Shown here: piece after piece, positions 31,792-40,577 of the stretch | Layout: every line of letters starts with the position of its first letter | How positions within the stretch are numbered: the first letter of the stretch is position 1 | From: DATILI01 sp035476635 | GTDB taxonomy: Bacteria; Pseudomonadota; Gammaproteobacteria; Burkholderiales; Burkholderiaceae_C | Reading direction: 5' to 3' | NCBI GenBank assembly: GCA_035476635.1 | Contig: DATILI010000168.1 | Coordinates: 163,596-227,595 of the forward strand | DNA length: 64,000 nt | Notes under the pieces: model-generated | Database searches by the model: none | Told to the model about the DNA's origin: nothing | The model's input: the letters and a program-made list of their open reading frames with translations, nothing else | Position numbers and translations under genes: made by a program

Positions 31792-32834
31792 GGCGCGTCC
31801 CCACGCGCGAACCGGGCCCGCACACTATGGATCAGTCCCAGCAATTGCCCCGCCACACCCTGTTGCGCGGTGATCAGCGCGTGCAGCAAGGCCGCGCCGA
31901 AGAAGATCATCGCTAGGAAGCCGTTGACATTGAAATCGGTGAGTAGCGAAGGCACCGCGCGCAGCATCAGGCCCGCGATGATCGCGCCCAGCCAGTGATG
32001 GACGCCGCCGACCACCGACAGCGCGAACAGCATCACCGACTCGCTCGCGCCGAAGGCGCGCCCGTCAAGCTGGCCTACCCCGCCAGCCAACAGGGCGCCA
32101 CCGACGCCGGCACAGAAACCCGCGAGCGCGAAGGCCCACGTCTGGTACAGCAGCACGTTGACTCCCGCGCTCATAGCCGCCGCTTCACCGCGCCGGATCA
32201 GGGCCCACGAGCGCCCGGCCCGCGTGCGGCGGTGCAACTCGATCAGCGTCAACACGCCGGCCAGCCACAGCATCACGTAGCGCAGGTAGGCTGCATCGGA
32301 GCCGGCGAACGCCGGGCGCGTCATCAACAGGCGCTCGCTGCCCTCGACGCGCCCCAGCCAGCCCGCGCCGCCGTCGGGAAAGCCGATGACAGTGATCACC
32401 ACCTGGAAGCCGCCTGCAAGCATCAAAGTGACCAGCGCGAGGTAGAGCCCTTTCAGCCGCAACGCCGGCAGGCCGGCAAGCATGCCCACCAGGGCCGACG
32501 CGCCGCCGGCGGCCAGTACGCACAGCTCGAATGGCATTCCCAGGCCGTGGCTGATGCGCAGTGCCACCCAGCCACCAATGCCGAGCAGCGCGAACTGGCA
32601 CAGCGAAACCAGGCCGAGCTGGCCGTACAGCAAGCCAACGCCCGCCGCGGCCACCGACAAAGCTAACGCCGACGTGAGCGTCTTGGTCCAGTAGGCATTT
32701 GCCAACCAAGGCAGTGCGACGCCGATGACGAGCAGCACGCCCAACATGGTCAACAGCGACCGCAGCCGTTCACGCCGTACCCGCTCGAGCGCGGTTTCCA
32801 GCGTGCCCATGAAAGAAAGTGCGAGACTGGTCAT
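31788..32834 (-). CDS. livM: Branched-chain amino acid-type ABC transporter permease, LivM class
   Basis: This 348-residue permease has about ten hydrophobic helices. LivM-type features are GQLGLVSLCQFALLGIGGWVA, LRLKGLYLALVTLMLAGGF and RTRAGRSWALIRRGEAAAMSAGVN. It is three bases after the LivH stop and overlaps LivG by four bases. Confidence 0.93.
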   Translation of the reverse strand: MTSLALSFMGTLETALERVRRERLRSLLTMLGVLLVIGVALPWLANAYWTKTLTSALALSVAAAGVGLLYGQLGLVSLCQFALLGIGGWVALRISHGLGMPFELCVLAAGGASALVGMLAGLPALRLKGLYLALVTLMLAGGFQVVITVIGFPDGGAGWLGRVEGSERLLMTRPAFAGSDAAYLRYVMLWLAGVLTLIELHRRTRAGRSWALIRRGEAAAMSAGVNVLLYQTWAFALAGFCAGVGGALLAGGVGQLDGRAFGASESVMLFALSVVGGVHHWLGAIIAGLMLRAVPSLLTDFNVNGFLAMIFFGAALLHALITAQQGVAGQLLGLIHSVRARFARGDAP

Positions 32835-32837
32835 GCG

Positions 32838-33695
32838 TCAGGCCAAGCGGGTGTTGGGGCGGTGAAACGCGATCATCAACAGTGCCACCAGGAACGGCGT
32901 GGCACTCCGGAATGAGGCGAGGCCGGGAACGACGATGGCGACCGCCTCCAGCACGCCGATAAGGATTCCGCCCGCCACCGTGGCGGGCAGCGACTGGAGC
33001 CGGCCGATGATCGCCGCGGCGAACGCCGGGATGACCAGAAACGTGAGCAGCGTCGCCTGCAGGCGAACGATGTTGGCCAGCAGCAGGCCGCACACGCCGG
33101 CGAAGGCGCCGCTGAGCACCCAGGCGACGGTGTCGACCTGCAGCACGCGAATGCCGAGCAAGGCACTCAGATCGCGATCGTTGGCAAGCGCGCGCATCTT
33201 CAGCCCGACCCGCGTGCGCACCAGCAGCAGCCCGATGCCCGCCATCATCGCGACGGCCAGCGCCAGGCCGATGACGCGCGTATAGGTCAGGCGCACGTCG
33301 GCCAGTTCCAGGGCACCCGCGTCGGTCGGCAGGATGAGCCGGCGCGGCTGCTCGCCCCAGAACCATTCGGTGAAGCCGAGCAGGATGAGCGCGAAGCCGA
33401 GCGTGCCGATGCTGCGGATGGTCGGATTGCGCTGCGCCAGGTGCGGCGCGATCAGGCGTCCGTAGGCGAGCGACAGGAGCACCGCCACCGCCACGCTCGC
33501 GGCCCAGGCGAGCGCCTGGGGCCAACCGGCCTGGAGCATCGACCAGGCCACGTACGCACCGATCGCACCGAGCGCACCGAACGCGAAGTTCAGCACGCCC
33601 GACGACCGGTACAGCACGACCAGGCCAACCCCCGAGAGCGCGTAGACAGCGCCCACACCGAGGCCCGAGACGATAAAAGGCAGCAGATCGGACAT
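32838..33695 (-). CDS. livH: Branched-chain amino acid-type ABC transporter permease, LivH class
   Basis: This 285-residue permease has about eight helices and LivH motifs: GVGAVYALSGVGLVVLYRSSGVLNFAFGALGAIGAY near the start and RTRVGLKMRALANDRDLSALLGI in the cytoplasmic loop that contacts the ATPase. It follows the binding-protein gene by 33 bases in the same orientation. Confidence 0.94.
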   Translation of the reverse strand: MSDLLPFIVSGLGVGAVYALSGVGLVVLYRSSGVLNFAFGALGAIGAYVAWSMLQAGWPQALAWAASVAVAVLLSLAYGRLIAPHLAQRNPTIRSIGTLGFALILLGFTEWFWGEQPRRLILPTDAGALELADVRLTYTRVIGLALAVAMMAGIGLLLVRTRVGLKMRALANDRDLSALLGIRVLQVDTVAWVLSGAFAGVCGLLLANIVRLQATLLTFLVIPAFAAAIIGRLQSLPATVAGGILIGVLEAVAIVVPGLASFRSATPFLVALLMIAFHRPNTRLA

Positions 33696-33728
33696 GGCGG
33701 TTGACGCGGGTGCGAAGCGGCGTCGCCG

Positions 33729-34985
33729 TTACTTCTGGCTGAGCTTCTTCTCGTCGGCGCGCACGTCGACCAGTTCCGGGTCGTCCGCCGTCAGGCAACC
33801 TGCCGAGGCGCTCGCAAAACCGTTGCCGTCGATCACCACCATGGGGCCCGCATTGTTGGCATTGTGGCGGTTGCCCGCGCCGACGTAGAACGGCTTGCAC
33901 AGGATGTCGCTGCGGAAGTCGGTGACCTTGCGCAAGGCAGTGGTCACCGAGGCTCGGTCGATCTTCTTGGCATCCATTTTCATCAGCGTCTCCGTCACCA
34001 GTCGAGCGGCCAGGTAGCCGGCTTGCGAGAAGGTGTCGCGCGGGTCGGTCTTGGCGCCGTGCGAGTTCATGACGGCCTGCCAGTTCAGGTTGTCGGCGCC
34101 TTTGGATTCAAGCGGATTGAATTCCAGGTTGATCGCGAAGTTCTTGTTCCAGTAGGCGCCGATGGCCTTGGGCACGTCGGCGCTGTAGGCCGGCGCCGAC
34201 GAAACGAAGTGAATCTTCTTGCCCAGGTTCTGTTGTTCGGCCGCGGCCAGCATCGGCACGAGGATGCCCTTGGGCACGTTCATGATGATGGTGTCAGGCT
34301 TCTTCGACGCGGCCTGCAGCATCACCGAAGTGGCATCGGCCGAGCCCGGATCGATGGCGATGGTCTCGACTTCGACGCCGTTTTTCTTGCCCCATTCCTT
34401 GGGACCCTCGCAGGCCCAGTTGCCCAGGCTAGGAATGTTGGGAATGATGCAGACCATCTTCCTGCTCTTGTAGGTCTGCGCGGCATACATCGCGGCGATC
34501 GTGCCGCTGATGCGCGGACCGGAATTGATGGGGACGTAGTTCTTGGCGTTGAAACACTCGCGCGGCACGCCGGTACCGGCAATGACCATGACGCCTTCGT
34601 CGGCGTACATCTTCGCGTTCGCACCACATTCAACGAAGCTCGTGCTGCCCGCGAGCGCGACCACCTTGCGGTCCTTGACGAGCTTGCTCGCCACCTGCGC
34701 CGCGGTTTCGGGGTTCCACTGATCGTCGGCCACGATGTAGTCGATTGGGCGGCCGTTGATGCCGCCGTTGTCGTTCACGCACTTGAAATAGGCCGCCGCG
34801 GCCTGCGCCGAGGAGCTGAAGTCGTCAGGCCCGGTCTTGCCGACGACGGCGCCTACCGGGATCGGCTCGCCGGTGGCCCTCTTGCCATTTCCCAGGCCGC
34901 ACTTCGATTGCGCGAGGGCGGCATTGGATGCGAACGCGGCGGCTACCGAAATGGCCGACAGTGCGGCGATGCGTTGAATATTCAT
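33729..34985 (-). CDS. Branched-chain amino acid-type ABC transporter substrate-binding protein
   Basis: This 418-residue periplasmic protein of the LivK class (Peripla_BP_6) has a signal peptide ending NAALAQ at about residue 25. The mature protein starts SKCGLGNGK and contains IPVGAVVGKTGPDDFSSSAQAAAAYFKCVNDNGGINGRPI, PINSGPRISGTIAAMYAAQTYKSRKMVC and an unusual number of Cys residues. The ATG at 34985 is preferred over an upstream in-frame start. It is 52 bases after the aldehyde dehydrogenase gene. The ligand is unknown. Confidence 0.93.
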   Translation of the reverse strand: MNIQRIAALSAISVAAAFASNAALAQSKCGLGNGKRATGEPIPVGAVVGKTGPDDFSSSAQAAAAYFKCVNDNGGINGRPIDYIVADDQWNPETAAQVASKLVKDRKVVALAGSTSFVECGANAKMYADEGVMVIAGTGVPRECFNAKNYVPINSGPRISGTIAAMYAAQTYKSRKMVCIIPNIPSLGNWACEGPKEWGKKNGVEVETIAIDPGSADATSVMLQAASKKPDTIIMNVPKGILVPMLAAAEQQNLGKKIHFVSSAPAYSADVPKAIGAYWNKNFAINLEFNPLESKGADNLNWQAVMNSHGAKTDPRDTFSQAGYLAARLVTETLMKMDAKKIDRASVTTALRKVTDFRSDILCKPFYVGAGNRHNANNAGPMVVIDGNGFASASAGCLTADDPELVDVRADEKKLSQK

Positions 34986-35036
34986 GACGTGTGTCTCCTG
35001 TGATTGTTGATATCGATTGCGATGCAATGGCGCGCC

Positions 35037-36539
35037 TCAGAAGGCCATGCACACGCTCTTCAGTTCGGTAAAGCTTTCCACCGAAGCACGACCGAGATCG
35101 CGCCCGGTGCCCGACTGCTTGATGCCGCCCAGCGGCAGGCCCGCATCGAGCACGTTGTGTGCGTTCACCCACACCATGCCCGCCTGCAGGCGCGGCACGA
35201 TGCGGTTCGCGTGCGACAGGTTGTTGGTCCACAGGCTTGCCGCCAGGCCGTAAGGCGAATCGTTGGCGGCCGCTATGGCCTCTTCGACGTCGTCGAACGG
35301 CGCTGCGGCGAGCACCGGACCGAAGACCTCTTCACGCACCACGCGCATATGGGGCGTGGTATCCGCGAAAATCGTGGGTTGCACGAAACAACCAGCCTCC
35401 AGCGCGCGCGCACCGCCGGTCACCAGCGTGGCGCCTTCGGCCTTGGCCGAATCGATGTAGCCCATCACGCGCGTGAAATGCGCTTTCGAGGTCAGCGGCC
35501 CGAACTGCGTCGCCGTGTCGAATCCCGAGCCGATCTTCATGCCCTGCGCGATCCCGGCCAATTCGTCCAGCACGCGTTTGTACAAGCTGCGGTGCACGAA
35601 CAGGCGCGAGCTGGCGGTACACACCTGGCCCTGGTGAAAGAAGATGCCCATCGCAATGCCTTGCGCCACCTGCGCGGGGTCGGCATCTTCCATCACGATG
35701 GCCGGGCTCTTTCCGCCAAGCTCCAGCGTGAAGCGCGCCATGTTGTCCACCGCCGCATGCCCTACCACCCTGCCCACCGCCGTCGAGCCCGTGAAGCTGA
35801 GCTTGCGCACTGCGGGGTGGGCGATGAGCGCGGCTCCAGCCGTGCTGCCACGCCCGCACACCACATTCAGGACACCGGGCGGTATGCCCGCTTCGATCGC
35901 GAGTAGCGCCAAACGCAGCGCGGTGAGCGGCGTGTCTTCGGACGGCTTCAGCACCACCGTGCAGCCGGCCGCCAGCGCCGGTGCCACCTTCCACAGCGCA
36001 ATCGCGAGCGGAAAATTCCACGGCACGATGGCACCGACCACGCCGACCGGCTCGCGCCGCGTGTACGTGACCCACTGCGGGCCGGGAATCGGAATCGAAT
36101 TGTCGAGCGTCTGCCCTTCCAGTTTGGTGGCCCAGCCCGCCATGTAGCGCACGAATTCGGCGCCGGAGCCAACGTCGATCATGCGGGCGATGCCCTGCAG
36201 CTTGCCGCTCTGGAGTGTCTCCATCGCGCTGAGTTCATCGGCGTGCCGTTCGATCAGCTCCGATAGCTTGAACAGCAACTTCTCGCGATCCGCGGGCCGC
36301 AGGCCGCGCCAGGCGGCACTTTCGAATGCGCGCTGAGCCGAAGCCACGGCCGCATCGATATCGGCCGCATCGCTGTCCGGTGCTTCGGCCACGACCATCT
36401 CGGTAGCGGGGTCCGTCACGTCCAACCACCGGCCCGAAAGCGGCGGCCGGCTCACACCATCGATCACGTTGCCGAGGCGCCGCTCGGACAGGAACTGCGC
36501 GCCCTGAAGATGCTGGCGGGGGAGATCGAACGAGTTCAT
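35037..36539 (-). CDS. NAD(P)-dependent aldehyde dehydrogenase
   Basis: This 500-residue enzyme has all ALDH superfamily landmarks: PWNFPLAIALWKVAPALAAG with KPSEDTPLTAL in the cofactor domain, FTGSTAVGR, the general-base Glu in TLELGGKSP, the catalytic Cys in GQVCTASSRL, and EVFGPVLAAAPF. The protein length is normal. It sits between a GMC alcohol oxidoreductase and a Liv-type importer, so it probably oxidises the aldehyde made by the GMC enzyme. The substrate is unknown. Confidence 0.95.
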   Translation of the reverse strand: MNSFDLPRQHLQGAQFLSERRLGNVIDGVSRPPLSGRWLDVTDPATEMVVAEAPDSDAADIDAAVASAQRAFESAAWRGLRPADREKLLFKLSELIERHADELSAMETLQSGKLQGIARMIDVGSGAEFVRYMAGWATKLEGQTLDNSIPIPGPQWVTYTRREPVGVVGAIVPWNFPLAIALWKVAPALAAGCTVVLKPSEDTPLTALRLALLAIEAGIPPGVLNVVCGRGSTAGAALIAHPAVRKLSFTGSTAVGRVVGHAAVDNMARFTLELGGKSPAIVMEDADPAQVAQGIAMGIFFHQGQVCTASSRLFVHRSLYKRVLDELAGIAQGMKIGSGFDTATQFGPLTSKAHFTRVMGYIDSAKAEGATLVTGGARALEAGCFVQPTIFADTTPHMRVVREEVFGPVLAAAPFDDVEEAIAAANDSPYGLAASLWTNNLSHANRIVPRLQAGMVWVNAHNVLDAGLPLGGIKQSGTGRDLGRASVESFTELKSVCMAF

Positions 36540-36639
36540 GGTCCTTTGGGTGTGCGGGGAAGAGAGGACTTCAATCTAAGCGGCATCGCGATTTCTCCAT
36601 TGCCCCACAGCGCAGCGGGTGTTGCCTGTGCGCGCATGT

Positions 36640-38220
36640 TCACCGGGCATGCAAGAGAAACTCCGCGCAGCGCTCGGCAATCATGATGGTCGGCGCATTC
36701 GTGTTGCCGGACGGAAGGGTTGGCATCACCGACGCATCGCACACACGCAGCCCGGACACGCCGCGCACGCGCAGCTCCGTATCGACGACCGAGCCCACGT
36801 CGCTGCCCATGCGGCAGGTGCCCGCAGGGTGATAGACGGTCTTGGCATGGGTGCGCACGTGGGCCTCGATGTGATCGTCGCTCAGCTCGGTGGCCGCACC
36901 GGGTAGCAGTTCGTGCTCAACAATCTCTGCCAGCGCGGGTGCTCGAAGGATCTTGCGCGCCAGCTTCACGCCGCGCACCAGCGTGTCGACGTCGGCCTGT
37001 TCGCGCAACGCGCCGGCATCGAACAGGATGGGCTGCACCGGGTCGGCACTGCGCAACGCCACAGTGCCGCGCGACTGGGGCCGCAGGAAGCATGGATTGA
37101 TCGACAAACCGTGGCCCGGCAGCGGCTCGCGCTCCGCATCGCCCACCAGGACCGGCAGTATGTGGAACTGCAGATCCGGCCGATCGCCGCCCGTCGTGTC
37201 GACGAAGCCCCCACTCTCCACGACATTGGACGTGAGCAAGCCACTGCGGAACAGTTGCCATTGAATACCGTGGCGCAGGGCGCGCAGGCCCTTGTCGTGG
37301 CCCAGCAGGCTGATGGGCGCGCGCGTGCGGGCATAGACGCTTACCTCCAGGTGGTCCTGGTAGTTCTGACCGACGCCGGGACTGTGGTGCGCCAGTGGGA
37401 TGCCCAACGCCTGCAGATCCTTGCCGGGGCCGATGCCCGACAGCATCAGCAGCTTGGGCGACGCCAGCGCCCCGGCACAGGCCAGCACCTCCTTCGTGCA
37501 GCGCGCCTGCCTGGATTGGCCTTTCTCCACGAACTCGACGCCGACGGCGCGGCCGGCCTCGATCACGATCCGCGTCGCATGCACGCCGCAACGTACTTCG
37601 AGCCGCTCGTCCCGGCGTACCGCGGCCAGGTAGGTCGCCGCCGTCGAGCCGCGTTCTCCGTCGAACGTGGTGGACTGGTAGAAGCCCACGCCGGCTTGCG
37701 TGGCGCCGTTGAAGTCGGCGTTCGCGGGCAGACCCGATTGCTGTGCCGCCTTCAGGAATGCGTGGCTGAGCGGATGGCGAAAGCGTGGCTGGCTCACGCG
37801 CAGCGGTCCGTTCCGGCCATGCAGTGGTTCGGCGTAGAGCTCATTGGCCTCGGCGCGCTTGAAGGCGGGAAGCACGTCGCTCCAACCCCAGCCGGCACAT
37901 CCGCCGTCGCGCCAGTCGTCGTAGTCGGCGGCCGTGCCCCGGATGTAGACCATCGCGTTCAGCGAACTGCCGCCGCCCAGCATGCGCCCTTGCGGCACAT
38001 GCATCCTGCGGCCGGCGGCGTCGGGCTGCGGTTCGCTGACATAGTCCCAGGATCGCTCTGTGCCGATGACCCGCACGAAGGCGGCGGGCATGCGCACGAA
38101 CGGGTGTTCGTGGGTGGGCCCGGCTTCAAGCAGCAGCACACGGCGTCCACCGCGCACCAGCCGATGGGCCAGCACGCAGCCGGCGGAACCCGCCCCAATG
38201 ATGATGTAGTCATAGCCCAT
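36640..38220 (-). CDS. GMC family FAD-dependent oxidoreductase (choline dehydrogenase-like)
   Basis: This 526-residue flavoprotein starts MGYDYIIIGAGSAGCVLAHR, the FAD-binding Rossmann motif, has the GMC signature GGGSSLNAMVYIRG near residue 85, and the second GMC signature around GALASPKLLMLSGIGP. The active-site His lies in YHPAGTCRMG and the C-terminus has NTNAPTIMIAERCAEFL. The ATG at 38220 is supported by the Rossmann motif; earlier codons are non-coding. It oxidises a primary alcohol to an aldehyde and precedes an aldehyde dehydrogenase. It is divergent from the SDR-MoaF-NTF2 operon. Confidence 0.95.
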   Translation of the reverse strand: MGYDYIIIGAGSAGCVLAHRLVRGGRRVLLLEAGPTHEHPFVRMPAAFVRVIGTERSWDYVSEPQPDAAGRRMHVPQGRMLGGGSSLNAMVYIRGTAADYDDWRDGGCAGWGWSDVLPAFKRAEANELYAEPLHGRNGPLRVSQPRFRHPLSHAFLKAAQQSGLPANADFNGATQAGVGFYQSTTFDGERGSTAATYLAAVRRDERLEVRCGVHATRIVIEAGRAVGVEFVEKGQSRQARCTKEVLACAGALASPKLLMLSGIGPGKDLQALGIPLAHHSPGVGQNYQDHLEVSVYARTRAPISLLGHDKGLRALRHGIQWQLFRSGLLTSNVVESGGFVDTTGGDRPDLQFHILPVLVGDAEREPLPGHGLSINPCFLRPQSRGTVALRSADPVQPILFDAGALREQADVDTLVRGVKLARKILRAPALAEIVEHELLPGAATELSDDHIEAHVRTHAKTVYHPAGTCRMGSDVGSVVDTELRVRGVSGLRVCDASVMPTLPSGNTNAPTIMIAERCAEFLLHAR

Positions 38221-38368
38221 CGAATCGAGTGTGGTGCAGGTCGCGCGTGCCGTAAACCGGCGGGCACAGGTCATGCGCCTTGGGTCAACGGTTTGTGCGC
38301 TGACGACGCATGCTTTGCCTGCCGGGCTCACTAGACTCGTTCGATCGAAAGTCAATGAGGCAATGCAC

Positions 38369-39163
38369 ATGTCAACAGAATTCCAAGGCCAGGTCGCCTT
38401 CATCACCGGGGGCGGCACCGGCATCGGCGCCTCAGTCGCGCGGCAATTCGCAGCAGCGGGCGGCAAGGTCGTGCTGATGGGCCGGCGGCGAGAGCCTCTG
38501 CTGGAGGTGGCCGAGCCGATCGGTGGGCTCGTGGTTGCTGGCGACGCCGCTCATGCTCCCGACGTGAAGGCGGCCATTGCGCAGGCACGGGAACGCTTCG
38601 GCGGCATCGACGTGCTGGTCGCCAATGCCGGGGGACATGGCGTGGGCGAACTCACCCAGACCGACGACGAGTCGTGGCGCATGGCGACGCGGCTGAACCT
38701 GGACACGGCCTTCGTTTGCGCACGCGAGTTGATGCCTGAGCTGATCTCGCGGCGTGGCAACATTGTTGTGCTGTCTTCGCTCGCCGGTCACTTTGCCGGG
38801 CCCGGCGTTGTCGGGTACGTGACGATGAAGCACGCGCTGATCGGCCTCACACGGTCGCTGGCACGCGACTACGGCCGCCAGGGTGTTCGCACCAATGCCG
38901 TCTGCCCCGGCTGGGTACGCACCGCGATGGCGGACGAGCAGATGCAGGTGCTGGTCGAAAAATACAAACTGGCCGACACCGACGCCGCTTATGCACTGGT
39001 TGCGCGTGACGTGCCGCTCGGCCGCGCGGCCGAACCCGGCGAAGTGGCTGACGCTGTGCTCTACCTTGCATCGAAGCGCGCGGCCATGGTCAATGGCACC
39101 TTCCTGATGGTGGATGGCGGGGCGTCGGCTGTCGACCTTCCCACGATCGCCTTCGCACACTGA
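38369..39163 (+). CDS. Short-chain dehydrogenase/reductase
   Basis: This 264-residue classical SDR has TGGGTGIG at about residues 13-20, MGRRRE after the second strand (favouring NADP(H)), NAGGHG, the SSLAGHF Ser region, YVTMK as catalytic Tyr-Lys, and MVDGGASA near the end. The ATG at 38369 is chosen because GAGG lies eight bases upstream; 38363 is an alternative. It is the first gene of an operon with a MoaF-like and an NTF2-like protein. Confidence 0.92.
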   Translation: MSTEFQGQVAFITGGGTGIGASVARQFAAAGGKVVLMGRRREPLLEVAEPIGGLVVAGDAAHAPDVKAAIAQARERFGGIDVLVANAGGHGVGELTQTDDESWRMATRLNLDTAFVCARELMPELISRRGNIVVLSSLAGHFAGPGVVGYVTMKHALIGLTRSLARDYGRQGVRTNAVCPGWVRTAMADEQMQVLVEKYKLADTDAAYALVARDVPLGRAAEPGEVADAVLYLASKRAAMVNGTFLMVDGGASAVDLPTIAFAH

Positions 39164-39171
39164 GAGCCCGC

Positions 39172-39966
39172 ATGAACTCGCCCACCCTCCCCCCGGCCGG
39201 CTGGAAGACCTACGATGAGTTCGCGGCCGGCATCGCCACGAACCGGCTGCCGCCGAGTGAGGCACTTCTCGGCCAGACGCTGAACGTCGCCCTGCCCGCA
39301 CGCACGCTGACCCTGCGTTTTGAGCGGCCCAACGAACTTGCGTGGCAGGACAGCGCGCACGGCGAAGGCCGCGACTGGTGCGAGACCATCGAGGTGGCGC
39401 CCGACACGTTTTTCATCGACATCACATTCAAGGCGCGCCCCCTGGTAGCGCTGACCGTGATCGCGAATACGCGCACGCGCCGCGTGCTGGCCATCGAAAG
39501 CCGCGTACGCAGCGCCGAAGAGGCGGGCGCCGAGCCGCGCGTGGCACAGGACTTCCTCGTTGGCGTTCTCGGCGGCGGCGCGCCCGTCAGCGGACTGGTG
39601 CCCCACGAAAGCCGCGACTTGATCGGCTTGCGCACCTGGCAAACCTACAGCCCGAACCACACCTATGAGCACACCTACCTCAGCTCGCAACGCTATTGCT
39701 GGCAATGCCTGGTGGGCGTGCAGCGTGGCCACGGCGACGTGGACATGGCGACGTACTACCAATTCGACGAGCAGCAGTACATCTTCACCTTCCGCGAGTT
39801 CCTGATTCCGGTCGCCTCGGCGTTCTTCTTCAACTTCGCATCAAAGCGTTCGACCGGCAAGTTCCTCGGACTGACCGGTGATGGCGCCATTGCCAACAAC
39901 CCGGCAGGCGCCTTCATGGAAACAGCCTCCACCACCGTCTATCCGGTTTCCCACAACCCCATCTGA
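39172..39966 (+). CDS. MoaF-like protein
   Basis: This 264-residue protein resembles MoaF, a family of unknown function first named in a monoamine/molybdenum-cofactor gene region. An N-terminal domain starts near residue 24 (NRLPPSEALLGQTL) and a C-terminal domain near 135 (GLVPHESRDLIGLRTWQTYS, then YEHTYLSSQRY and FREFLIPVASAFFFNF). Both halves look like beta-strand-rich barrels. The same two-domain unit is fused to an SDR at 49586, where YEHVYLSS and WREILIDIAAVF align. It lies eight bases after an SDR gene, so the pair probably cooperates. The reaction is unknown. Confidence 0.85.
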   Translation: MNSPTLPPAGWKTYDEFAAGIATNRLPPSEALLGQTLNVALPARTLTLRFERPNELAWQDSAHGEGRDWCETIEVAPDTFFIDITFKARPLVALTVIANTRTRRVLAIESRVRSAEEAGAEPRVAQDFLVGVLGGGAPVSGLVPHESRDLIGLRTWQTYSPNHTYEHTYLSSQRYCWQCLVGVQRGHGDVDMATYYQFDEQQYIFTFREFLIPVASAFFFNFASKRSTGKFLGLTGDGAIANNPAGAFMETASTTVYPVSHNPI

Positions 39967-39972
39967 GGCATC

Positions 39973-40362
39973 ATGAAAAACAACCTCGACATCATCAAAG
40001 CGCACTACGCCGCGTCAGACCGGCTCGACATCGCCGCCATGATGGCCGACGTGTCGCCGCAGGTCCGCTGGACCGAGATGGCCGGCTTTCCCTGCGCCGG
40101 CACCTGGGTCGGCCCGCAGCAAGTCATCGACAACGTGTTCGCCGTGCTGGGTTCAGCCTGGGAGGGCTACAACTTCAAGCTGGAGCGGTTGATCGAAGGC
40201 GGCGACAACATCGTGGGCATCGGCGACTACAGCGGTACCTTCCGCGCGACCGGCAAGGCCATGCACGCACGCGTGGTGCACGTGTGGCAGCTCGAAGCGG
40301 GCAAGGTCGTGCGCTTCGAGCAGTTCACCGACACACTGCTGGTCGCGCAAGCGATGGTTTGA
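39973..40362 (+). CDS. NTF2-like / SnoaL-type protein
   Basis: This 129-residue protein has the cone-shaped NTF2 fold pattern: an N-terminal helix (IIKAHYAASDRLDIAAMMADV), VRWTEMAGFPCAGTWVGPQQVIDNVF, then strands GIGDYSGTFRATGKAMHARVVHVWQLEAGKVVRFEQFTDTL. Members are small isomerases, dehydratases or hydrolases, or non-catalytic. It is the third gene of the SDR-MoaF-NTF2 operon, six bases after the MoaF-like stop. Confidence 0.88.
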   Translation: MKNNLDIIKAHYAASDRLDIAAMMADVSPQVRWTEMAGFPCAGTWVGPQQVIDNVFAVLGSAWEGYNFKLERLIEGGDNIVGIGDYSGTFRATGKAMHARVVHVWQLEAGKVVRFEQFTDTLLVAQAMV

Positions 40363-40380
40363 TCCGCCCGCAGCTTGCCA

Positions 40381-40397
40381 GCCGGGCTTGACCCGGC
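40381..40397. terminator. Terminator-like hairpin after the NTF2-like gene
   Basis: GCCGGG-CTTGA-CCCGGC is a perfect 6-bp stem with a 5-base loop, 19 bases past the NTF2-like stop, flanked by TTGCC and AA. No T-run follows. The remaining bases up to the histidine kinase start at 40578 show nothing else I can identify. Confidence 0.45.
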
Positions 40398-40577
40398 AAA
40401 CGACAGCGCCTCATCGGTCCTGGTGCTGTCGAGCGCTTGGTCGAGCAGCCGCACCAAGCCAAGACCCCGGAGGTCTCCGCCACGGCTCCAAGTTTTCCTC
40501 GACTCTCATCGACGATTGGGAGAAGATGATGCAGGGACCACTGACGTGGTCGCGCCAGCTGTCATCCGAACCCGTCC